9,933 nucleotides of DNA from Phycisphaerales bacterium (GTDB lineage Bacteria > Planctomycetota > Phycisphaerae > Tepidisphaerales > Tepidisphaeraceae): the NCBI GenBank assembly GCA_028288875.1, contig JAQGHK010000275.1, positions 1 through 9,933 of the forward strand, in the 5' to 3' direction. Positions 1-6,198 of the stretch are shown piece by piece. Under the pieces are notes generated by a model that ran no database searches, was not told where the DNA came from, and was given only the letters and a program-made list of their open reading frames with translations. Every line of letters starts with the position of its first letter. The stretch's first letter is position 1. The translations under genes were made by a program, and so were the position numbers.

Positions 1-905
1 GCCTTGCTGACGATATCGCAGGCTTCGGGGCGGTTGCCCATGGTGTCGAGCCAGAGGCTGGCTTCGTTGAGCGCCTTCAGAACAGCCTTCACGGCCTTCG
101 GATTCTTTTCCGCAAACTCGGCGGTAAATGCGCACACCTTCTCGGGGTGATCCTTCCAGATTTCCTGCGTGGTGATGGCGGTGTAGCCAATGCCATCGGC
201 GATGGTCTTGGCGTTCCATGGCTCGCCGACGCAGAAGCCGTCCATCTTGCCGACCTTCATGTTCTGCACCATCTGGGCGGGCGGGACGACGACGAGGCTG
301 ACATCCTTGTCCGGATTCACGCCGCCCGCGCCCAGCCAGTAGCGCGTCCACATCGCGTGTGTGCCGGGCGGGAAGGTCATGGCGAAGGTCAGCGGTGTGC
401 CGGCGGCCTTGGCCTCATCGGCCAGCGGCTTCACGGTCTTCGGGTCGGCGTTGACCTTGCCCTTCCACTCTTTCTTCACGCTGATGCATTGGCCGTTGCG
501 GTTCATCAGCCACGGGACGACCATCGGCTTTTTCGGCTGGCCACCGAGGCCCATGGTGCTGGCCAGCGGCATGCCCAGCAGCATGTGCGTCGCCTGGATC
601 TGCCCATTGGCGAGGCTGTCGCGGATGGCGGCCCAGCTGGCGCCCTTAGTCACGGTGCTTTCAATGCCGTACTTCTTGAACAGCCCCTTTTCATGAGCGA
701 TGACGATTGGTGAACAATCAGTCAGCGCGATGATGCCGAAATTGATCTTGGTCGTCTCCGGGCCTTCCTGCGCGAAGGCCGCGCCCTGCAGCGCCCGCAC
801 GCCGGGCAGCCCGGTGAACACACTGGCCACGGCCGCAGCGCCTACAGCCTTAATGGCTTGGCGGCGCGTGACGATCAATGGTTTTGGAGTCGGCGAATCG
901 CTCAT
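1..905 (-). CDS. nrtA: NrtA/CmpA-family nitrate ABC transporter substrate-binding protein, Tat-exported, C-terminus cut by window edge
   Basis: Likely captures nitrate (or nitrite, cyanate or bicarbonate, as in the NrtA/CmpA family) outside the cytoplasmic membrane for an ABC importer. 301 residues are visible and the frame is still open at base 1. The N-terminus has a twin-arginine motif (TRRQAIK, residues 13-19), a hydrophobic stretch and a plausible AFA cleavage site ending at residue 45. The mature part starts KINFGIIALTDCSPIVIAHE, typical of the family. Trp91 (GASWAAIRD) and His183 (PPGTHAMW) lie where nitrate-contacting residues occur in cyanobacterial NrtA, and GFCVGEPWN is at residues 223-231. 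The ATG at 905-903 overlaps the upstream gene's TGA (ATGA), which suggests translational coupling. Permease and ATPase genes would be expected beyond the left edge. The family is clear; nitrate as ligand is inferred. Confidence 0.93.
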   Translation of the reverse strand, partial: MSDSPTPKPLIVTRRQAIKAVGAAAVASVFTGLPGVRALQGAAFAQEGPETTKINFGIIALTDCSPIVIAHEKGLFKKYGIESTVTKGASWAAIRDSLANGQIQATHMLLGMPLASTMGLGGQPKKPMVVPWLMNRNGQCISVKKEWKGKVNADPKTVKPLADEAKAAGTPLTFAMTFPPGTHAMWTRYWLGAGGVNPDKDVSLVVVPPAQMVQNMKVGKMDGFCVGEPWNAKTIADGIGYTAITTQEIWKDHPEKVCAFTAEFAEKNPKAVKAVLKALNEASLWLDTMGNRPEACDIVSK

Positions 906-2053
906 ACGAGAGTTCCTTCCAGAAACGGCGAACATTCAAACATTCGGCCGCTGCGAAGCGGCATGGGCGGGGTGTCTGTCGAGGGCATGCCCATATCCAG
1001 CGAAGCGGCGGCAGTGCGATAGGGAGCGGTATCAGTGCAGCGGGCGGCGATCGCACACGGATCGATCGATCGATCGACATGGCCCCAGCGCTGCATCTGC
1101 GTCACCAGCCAGGCGGCGTGCATGTGGCTGGGGAACGTGGTGTCGAAGGCACGCATCTGCCATTCGCTGGGCCGCAGGTGACTGACTTTTTCCGGGCCGA
1201 CACGGCGATCCAAGCGAAGACTGGCCGCCAACGCGGCGGCGGGTACATCCAGATATTCCGGCCGGCTCAGCATCTCGGCCAGCGCGTCGATGTTCGTGGG
1301 AGCGGCGCAGTACCGGCAACCGCGGAGCAGGGCGCGAACCACCGACGTCACCGCCCCGCCGCCATCGGCCCAGCGGCCATTGACGGCCAGCACCTTGTCC
1401 GGGTGCGCAGGGAGCAGATCGGTCGTCAGCGCCGTGATTTTCCCGACGCCGTCGGCGTGGGCCACGCTGTTCCACGGTTCGCCGGCACAGAAGCCATCCA
1501 GATGTCCGGCCGCGAGGTGGGCCGGCATCTGTTGAGGCGGAAGCACGCACAGCCGCAGATCCTTGTCTGGATCAATCCCGCCGCTGGCGAGCCAGTCGCG
1601 GAGCAGATAGTGGTGAACGGACGAGTCAAACACGTGCCCGAACATCAACGGCCGGGCGCCTTTCGAACTGGCCTTGGTCTGGCCGATGAATTCGCCGAGC
1701 GCGGTCGCGCTGCTGACGCCCGCCTTGGCCAGGCGCGAGGAGAGCGTGATCGCGTCGCCGCCGCTGCCTAGGGCCATGACGCTGCGGACGGGGTCGCCGG
1801 CCGCCACTCCGCCTAAGGCTGATGCCACAGGCAGGCCGAGCAGCGCGTGGGCCGCGTCGAGCCGGCCGTACGCGAGCTTGTCGCGTACGTTCGCCCAACC
1901 CAGTTCCCGGCGGAGTGAAACCTCGACCCCTTCATCCTTAAAGTACCCCAGTTCGAACGTCGCGATCACCGGCGCGGCATCGTTCAGCGGCACGAAGCCG
2001 ATGCGAATGGCGCTGCTGGAGCCGGGGCGAAATTGGGGGCGGGTCGTATGCAT
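902..2053 (-). CDS. NasS-like cytosolic NrtA-family nitrate-binding protein
   Basis: A 383-residue periplasmic-binding-protein fold of the NrtA/CmpA family, but with no signal peptide or lipobox: the fold begins almost at once with AIRIGFVPLNDAAPVI (residues 15-30). This is the arrangement of NasS, the cytosolic nitrate/nitrite sensor that sequesters the antiterminator NasT. Family landmarks are LGWANVRDKL (residues 51-60, Trp53), a His pair at 147-148 (SSVHHYLLR), LPPQQMPAHL (171-180) and GFCAGEPWN (187-195), then the C-terminal WLVTQMQRWG (315-324). ATG at 2053 was chosen; an in-frame TTG at 2080 would add nine residues that match nothing recognisable. No strong Shine-Dalgarno precedes either. 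It is the first gene of the operon and overlaps the Tat-exported paralogue by 4 bp. No NasT/ANTAR gene is visible, so a sensor role is inference; an accessory binding protein is the alternative. Confidence 0.9.
   Translation of the reverse strand: MHTTRPQFRPGSSSAIRIGFVPLNDAAPVIATFELGYFKDEGVEVSLRRELGWANVRDKLAYGRLDAAHALLGLPVASALGGVAAGDPVRSVMALGSGGDAITLSSRLAKAGVSSATALGEFIGQTKASSKGARPLMFGHVFDSSVHHYLLRDWLASGGIDPDKDLRLCVLPPQQMPAHLAAGHLDGFCAGEPWNSVAHADGVGKITALTTDLLPAHPDKVLAVNGRWADGGGAVTSVVRALLRGCRYCAAPTNIDALAEMLSRPEYLDVPAAALAASLRLDRRVGPEKVSHLRPSEWQMRAFDTTFPSHMHAAWLVTQMQRWGHVDRSIDPCAIAARCTDTAPYRTAAASLDMGMPSTDTPPMPLRSGRMFECSPFLEGTLV
1060..1075. repeat. Tetranucleotide repeat (GATC)x4 inside the NasS-like gene
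   Basis: Four perfect GATC units, continuing partly into GAC. They encode the segment HVDRSID near the C-terminus of the NasS-like protein. The reading frame on both sides still matches the family, so the present copy number is the in-frame one. Gain or loss of one unit would shift the frame. Confidence 0.9.
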
Positions 2054-2125
2054 AAGCGTGCTGCTCGAGCGTTTGAGCAAGGTAACCGGGGATGATGTTA
2101 TAAAACCAATCGAAAGCAGATGACG

Positions 2126-2146
2126 TATCGATCAATTTGATTCATA
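2126..2146. promoter_or_regulatory. Candidate LysR-type operator (imperfect 21-bp inverted repeat)
   Basis: A perfect ATCAA-T-TTGAT palindrome lies at 2131-2141. Outside it, after two unpaired bases on each side, TAT (2126-2128) pairs with ATA (2144-2146). A T-N11-A spacing, the loose LysR signature, is met by T2128 and A2140. It lies in the roughly 100-bp gap between the divergent NasS-like and LysR genes and ends 8 bp before the LysR start codon, a usual place for autoregulation and control of the divergent operon. Binding is inferred from symmetry and position. Confidence 0.5.
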
Positions 2147-2154
2147 CTAAGCAC

Positions 2155-3057
2155 ATGGCCGATGTACACGGACTGCGCGTATTCAACGCCGTTGCTGAAA
2201 AGATGAGCTTGACCCGCGCGGGCGAGGCCGTGGGCCTAACGCAGTCGGCGGTCTCGCATCAGTTGGCGAAGCTGGAGGCGGAGTTTCGCGTAAAATTGCT
2301 CGAGCGGCACGGCCGAACCATCTCGCTAACCCCGGCCGGCGCTGAACTTAGGCGGTATGGCACGGAGATCATTCAACGGGTTGATGCCTTGGCCGGGCTG
2401 ATGCGATCGGCCGCCGATCCGGGCCGCGGCACGCTGCGAATCGGCGCGACCGTCACCGCCTGCCAATATTTGCTGCCCGACCCGATCCGCGAACTGCGCG
2501 AATGCTTCCCCGGTTACGCGGTCAATGTGCTGCCGGGCGATTCGCCGGTGATCTGCCCGTGGCTGGCCAGTGGGCACGTCGATATCGGTATCGTTGTGCG
2601 CGGCGAACACACGGCCCGCCTGCCGACGCGAAAGCTGTTCAGCGATCAGCTCGGCCTGGTCTGCCACCCACGCCACACGTTCGCCGCCGCCGATAAAGTG
2701 ACCGCCGGCCAGCTCACCGATCAGCAATGGATCATGTACAACCCCGCCAGCGCCACATTCGGGGTCGTTGAGCGGCACCTTACGAAGCTGCGCGTGCAGC
2801 TGGGTAGCCCGATCGAACTGGGTTCGGTCGAAGCAATCAAAGAACTCGTGAAGGTCGGCCTGGGCATCAGCGTGCTGGCCAAGTGGGTGGTGCGGAACGA
2901 GCTCGCGGAAGGTTCGCTCCTCTGGCGTCCGCTGCCAGGACCGAAGCTGCTGCGCGACTGGGTCATCGCGCTGCCGCCGCACCGCTCCGTGCGGATGGTC
3001 GAAGAAAGCGCCGCCGAGTTCTGCCGGACCGCGGCACAAGGGCTCGCGAGCGGGTAA
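2155..3057 (+). CDS. LysR-family transcriptional regulator
   Basis: A 300-residue regulator of usual LTTR length. The N-terminal winged helix-turn-helix spans about residues 1-60, with the recognition region TRAGEAVGLTQSAVSHQLAK (20-39) and the wing GRTISLTPAG. The effector-binding half begins at GTLRIGATVTACQYLLPDPI, with typical segments VDIGIVVRG and LGISVLAKW near the C-terminus. ATG at 2155 is preferred; an in-frame TTG at 2137 would add MIHTKH and would start inside the palindromic operator candidate. It is divergent from the nitrate-binding-protein operon, like LysR regulators of nitrate or CO2 uptake such as NtcB and CmpR, yet its stop codon is only 9 bp before uxuA on the same strand. 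Its target could therefore be the nitrate genes, the sugar-acid genes or both. The divergent arrangement favours the nitrate operon. The effector is not evident from the sequence. Confidence 0.95.
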   Translation: MADVHGLRVFNAVAEKMSLTRAGEAVGLTQSAVSHQLAKLEAEFRVKLLERHGRTISLTPAGAELRRYGTEIIQRVDALAGLMRSAADPGRGTLRIGATVTACQYLLPDPIRELRECFPGYAVNVLPGDSPVICPWLASGHVDIGIVVRGEHTARLPTRKLFSDQLGLVCHPRHTFAAADKVTAGQLTDQQWIMYNPASATFGVVERHLTKLRVQLGSPIELGSVEAIKELVKVGLGISVLAKWVVRNELAEGSLLWRPLPGPKLLRDWVIALPPHRSVRMVEESAAEFCRTAAQGLASG

Positions 3058-3066
3058 ATTGCCGTG

Positions 3067-4248
3067 ATGAAGGTTCCGTTTCTCGAACAAACGATGCGCT
3101 GGTTCGGCCCGCGCGATGCCGTGACGCTGGCCCACATCCGCCAGGCCGGCGCGACCGGTGTGGTGACCGCGCTCCACGAACTGGCCTGCGGTGAGGTCTG
3201 GCCGGTTGATCTCATTCGCCTGCGCAACGCCGAAATCACCGCCGCCGGGCTGCGGTGGTCCGTCGTGGAAAGCGTGCCGGTCCACGAGGCGATCAAGCAG
3301 AACACGGCGGACGCGGCGATGTATCTCGACCGCTACCGCCAATCGCTGCAGAACCTCGCGGCCTGCGGCATCCACGTCGTCTGCTACAACTTCATGGCCG
3401 TCACAGACTGGACGCGCACGAACCTCGCCATGCCAATGCCCGGCGGGGCCGAGGCGCTGCGGTTCGATGCCGTAGATGCCGCCACCTTTGATCTGCACTT
3501 GTTGAAGCGCCGCGGTGCCGAAGCCGGCTATACCCCCGCCGTGCGCGAGGCGGCCGAGCGGCGCTTTTCTGAGATGACTGCGGATCAGCTCACGCAGCTT
3601 TCCCGCACCATCCTGCTCGGCCTGCCGGGCACGGTCGACAATCTCACTGTCGAACAGTTCCAAGGCCTGCTCGATCACTACGCCGCGATCGATTCGGCCA
3701 AACTTCGCGAGCATCACCGCCGGTTCCTAGAAGCCGTGATTCCGACGGCCGAATCGTGCGGCGTGGTGCTGGCGATCCACCCGGACGACCCGCCCTTCCC
3801 CATGTTCGGCCTGCCCCGCATCGTCGGCGATGAAGACGGCCTTCGGCAGATCATCCAGGCCGTCGATTCGCCCTCGAACGGCATTACATTCTGCACGGGT
3901 TCGCTGGGTGCAAGGCCCGGTAATGACCTGCCTGGCATGCTGAAACGCCTCGGCCATCGGGTGCATTTCCTGCACCTGCGGAACGTCAAGCGCGAGCCGG
4001 ATGGCAGCTTCTTCGAAGACGACCACCTCGCCGGCGACGTCAACATGCCAGCCGTGATGCGCGAGGCGATCGCCCTCATGCAGCGCATCGACAAACCGCT
4101 GCCCATGCGTCCCGATCACGGCCACCGAATGCTGGGTGATCTGGAAAATAACAACTTCTACGCCGGCTATTCGACGATCGGCCGCTTAAAGGGATTGGCC
4201 GAACTGCGCGGTTTAGAAGTCGGCCTTCGCACGGGCGCAGGCAGTTAG
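3067..4248 (+). CDS. uxuA: D-mannonate dehydratase UxuA
   Basis: Dehydrates D-mannonate to 2-keto-3-deoxy-D-gluconate in the cytoplasmic glucuronate branch of hexuronate catabolism. At 393 residues it matches the usual length of about 390. The opening MKVPFLEQTMRWFGPRD with LAHIRQAGATGVVTALHE is characteristic. Candidate Mn(II) ligands known from characterised UxuA are present: His238 (LAIHPDDPP), Cys276 (ITFCTGSLG), His303 (HFLHLRN) and Asp350 (RPDHGHRM). The segments HLRNVKRE and FFEDDHLAGDVNM are also family-typical. ATG 3067 is preferred, but a GTG directly before it (3064) is equally possible. No strong ribosome-binding site is visible, and the 9-bp gap to the LysR gene suggests co-transcription with it. 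It converges with the operon ending at 4273 and serves the same pathway. No obvious terminator hairpin was seen in the 24-bp convergent gap. Confidence 0.96.
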   Translation: MKVPFLEQTMRWFGPRDAVTLAHIRQAGATGVVTALHELACGEVWPVDLIRLRNAEITAAGLRWSVVESVPVHEAIKQNTADAAMYLDRYRQSLQNLAACGIHVVCYNFMAVTDWTRTNLAMPMPGGAEALRFDAVDAATFDLHLLKRRGAEAGYTPAVREAAERRFSEMTADQLTQLSRTILLGLPGTVDNLTVEQFQGLLDHYAAIDSAKLREHHRRFLEAVIPTAESCGVVLAIHPDDPPFPMFGLPRIVGDEDGLRQIIQAVDSPSNGITFCTGSLGARPGNDLPGMLKRLGHRVHFLHLRNVKREPDGSFFEDDHLAGDVNMPAVMREAIALMQRIDKPLPMRPDHGHRMLGDLENNNFYAGYSTIGRLKGLAELRGLEVGLRTGAGS

Positions 4249-4272
4249 CGGGCAAACTCGTGGCGAACGCCG

Positions 4273-5295
4273 CTACTTCTTCACGGCGCCGGCCCCATGC
4301 GCAGATTTCTCCAAGTCTTGGGGGCGGACCTGATACAGCAGCGGCTGTCCCGCCAGGTAGCGATCCAGTTCTTCGAGCATCGTCTGGCCCAGGCGCTGGC
4401 ACTCGCGCCCTTGCGAGCCGGCGATGTGCGGGGTCAGCACGACATTGTCTAATGTCCACAGCGGCGAGTCCGCTGCCGGCGGCTCTTTCTGCGTGACATC
4501 CAGCACGGCCTGCAGGTCGGGGCGGACACGCATGGTTTCGATCAGTTCCGCTTCGTTCACGACGCTGCCGCGTGCGGTGTTCAGGAACGTCGCCCCGGGC
4601 TTCATGGAGTTCAGCAGCGCGCCCGTCACCAGGCCTTGCGTGGCCGGGAGCTCCGGGGCGTGCAGGCTGACGACATCACTTTCGGCGAACAGCGTCTCCA
4701 GGCTGACTTTCTGCACGCCGAGGTCTGCCGCAGCAGCGTCGGATAAGAAAGGGTCGTAGGTGAGAATCGTCATCCCGAACGGCCGAAGCAACTCGACCGC
4801 CATGCGGGCGATGACGCCCATCGAGATCAGGCCGACAACGCTTTTGTAGTTCCCCGGGATGCGCGTCCGCGCGATCGTTTTGGTCTGCTTCATCTCCCGC
4901 ATCAGCCGCCAGCCGTGCTTCAGCGAGAACAAGACGGTCGACACGGTGTGCTCCGCAACCGGCCGGCCGTTCGTGGCGTTGGCACTGGTGACCACGATGC
5001 CGCGTTCCCACATCGCCGGCGTTTGCAGGAAGGCGATCGTGCCGGCACCATAAAAGATGGCTTTCAATCGAGGCGCGGCAGCGAGAAGGGCCTGATCGAT
5101 CCGTGGGCAACCCCAGCCGCTGAAGATGACGTCCACGTCGGTGAGAATACTGGGATTGGTCCGAACAGAGTCTGCGTTTTCCGGGTTGCCGACCAATCGA
5201 ACCCGCCGGGCGATTTCATCGGCCACGCCGTGGGCGTAAACCAACTCATAGGCACTGGGGCTAAGGACAAAAAGACCATTGAGCTGCTGGGCCAT
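4273..5295 (-). CDS. D-2-hydroxyacid dehydrogenase (phosphoglycerate dehydrogenase-like), NAD(P)-dependent
   Basis: A 340-residue cytoplasmic oxidoreductase of the D-isomer 2-hydroxyacid dehydrogenase family, interconverting a 2-oxo acid and a D-2-hydroxy acid. The split catalytic domain surrounds a Rossmann domain at about 110-290. The catalytic triad is visible: Arg242 (NTARGSVVNE), Glu271 (VTQKEPPAAD) and His290 (LTPHIAGS). Asp181 (LTYDPF) ends the second strand, where an acidic residue favours NAD over NADP. The dinucleotide loop reads VGLISMGVIAR (154-164), with Ser158 and Ala163 at two usual glycine positions. No C-terminal ACT or ASB domain is present, so it is unlikely to be the serine-pathway SerA. 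AGAGGA lies 4 bases before the ATG. It is the last gene of the sugar-acid operon, 77 bp after the SDR gene. Reduction of a small keto acid such as hydroxypyruvate or glyoxylate, or of an aldonate-derived keto acid, is inference. Confidence 0.93.
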   Translation of the reverse strand: MAQQLNGLFVLSPSAYELVYAHGVADEIARRVRLVGNPENADSVRTNPSILTDVDVIFSGWGCPRIDQALLAAAPRLKAIFYGAGTIAFLQTPAMWERGIVVTSANATNGRPVAEHTVSTVLFSLKHGWRLMREMKQTKTIARTRIPGNYKSVVGLISMGVIARMAVELLRPFGMTILTYDPFLSDAAAADLGVQKVSLETLFAESDVVSLHAPELPATQGLVTGALLNSMKPGATFLNTARGSVVNEAELIETMRVRPDLQAVLDVTQKEPPAADSPLWTLDNVVLTPHIAGSQGRECQRLGQTMLEELDRYLAGQPLLYQVRPQDLEKSAHGAGAVKK

Positions 5296-5372
5296 GCCAT
5301 CCTCTTATCCGAGCGAGCGCCCCGGCGTGTCAACTCTGTTGCCGGCTTTCGCGTGAAGCGGGACAAGCAGCC

Positions 5373-6134
5373 CTAGAAGCCGATGCTCGCCCCGCCATCC
5401 ACCGGCAGCATCACGCCGGTGACGAACGACGCCGCCGGCGAGCAGAGATAGACCGCGGCATTGCCGATGTCCGTCGGCTGGCCGAACTTCTGCATGGGGG
5501 TTCGGGCGAGGATTTTATTCTTGCGCGGCTCGTCGCCGCTGAGCGCCTTGGTCAGCATCGGCGATTCAATCCAGCCCGGCGCGATCGCGTTCACACGCAC
5601 GCCTTGGCCGGATACTTCAGATGCCAGGCCGCGCACCACGCCGCCGAAAGCGCTCTTGGCGGCGCTGTAGGCAATGACATTCGGCAGGCCGATGAGCGTG
5701 GCCATTGATGCGGTGAACAGAATGTTGCCGTGCTTGCGGGCGAGCATGCCGGGGAGCAGCAGGCGCGTCAGTTCGTATGCGGCGAACAGGTGCGTGCGGA
5801 TGACCGTCTCGAATTCCCCGATCGACGTATCGACGGTCGGCTTTTTCAGATGAATACCGGCGTTGTTAACGAGAATCGTTGGCACGCCGCCGGCTTTTTT
5901 CTCCGCATCGGCGAGCAGGCCGGGGAGCGTTTCGTATTTCGTGATGTCGCAGGCGGCGAACGACGCCAGCGCGCCGATCTGTTCGACCGCCTGCTTCAAT
6001 TCCGCCTCGCGACGGCCGACCAGGACGACCTTCGCGCCGGCGGCCGCCATGCTCTGGGCGATGCCAAGGCCAAGGCCGGTGCCGCCACCGGTGATGAGGG
6101 CGATCTCGTTTTCCAGCGTGAAGGGATTAGCCAT
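5373..6134 (-). CDS. SDR-family oxidoreductase, possibly hexuronate/aldonate dehydrogenase
   Basis: A 253-residue classical short-chain dehydrogenase of normal length. It has the cofactor motif TGGGTGLG (15-22), Asp63 in ACDIT, the NNAG motif (90-93), catalytic Ser143 (TASMAT) and YSAAK with Tyr156 and Lys160, then PG at 186-187 and the C-terminal FVTGVMLPVDGG. Arg41 after the second strand (VLVGRRE) hints at NADP preference. The catalytic-tetrad Asn is replaced by His115 (VIRTHLFAAY; codon at 5790-5792 read as CAC). It resembles gluconate 5-dehydrogenase and sugar-alcohol SDRs. In other bacteria an SDR enzyme serves as fructuronate reductase (UxuB/YjmF type), so between altronate and mannonate dehydratase genes it could supply D-mannonate or D-altronate. 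The substrate is unproven. It follows the large dehydratase subunit by 64 bp, across a hairpin, and is probably in the same operon. Confidence 0.93.
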   Translation of the reverse strand: MANPFTLENEIALITGGGTGLGLGIAQSMAAAGAKVVLVGRREAELKQAVEQIGALASFAACDITKYETLPGLLADAEKKAGGVPTILVNNAGIHLKKPTVDTSIGEFETVIRTHLFAAYELTRLLLPGMLARKHGNILFTASMATLIGLPNVIAYSAAKSAFGGVVRGLASEVSGQGVRVNAIAPGWIESPMLTKALSGDEPRKNKILARTPMQKFGQPTDIGNAAVYLCSPAASFVTGVMLPVDGGASIGF

Positions 6135-6164
6135 GAACCCAGTGTAATCGAGACGGTGCTTTTA

Positions 6165-6194
6165 CTCCCTCTCCCGGTGTACCGGGCGAGGGGG
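6165..6194. repeat. Strong GC-rich hairpin between the dehydratase and SDR genes
   Basis: CCCTCTCCCGGT (6167-6178) pairs with ACCGGGCGAGGG (6181-6192) with a single mismatch (6172/6187). Two further pairs outside include one G-T. Only GT separates the arms, so the fold would have a small loop. It begins 5 bp after the UxaA large-subunit stop codon. No T-run follows on either strand, so it is not a textbook intrinsic terminator. An mRNA-stabilising stem, attenuator, or dispersed intergenic palindrome is more likely. Confidence 0.8.
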
Positions 6195-6198
6195 CGAA

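Noticed and set aside
878..1771. Plus-strand open frame of about 300 codons opposite the NasS-like gene
   Set aside because: It is the mirror of a gene with clear family motifs, and its translation is low-complexity and unlike any known protein.
1938..2135. Small minus-strand frame starting MIDTSSAFDWFYN upstream of the NasS-like gene
   Set aside because: It overlaps the start of the NasS-like gene in another frame, has no ribosome-binding site, and becomes Pro/Arg-rich; it could be a leader peptide but nothing supports that.
2326..3717. Long open frame of about 460 codons on the minus strand opposite the LysR and uxuA genes
   Set aside because: It is antisense to two well-supported genes, its translation has no recognisable domain and a His/Arg/Gly-rich composition typical of shadow frames in GC-rich DNA.
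4249..4272. Possible bidirectional terminator between uxuA and the convergent dehydrogenase gene
   Set aside because: Only a 4-bp GGCG/CGCC match with a two-base loop is present and there is no T-run.
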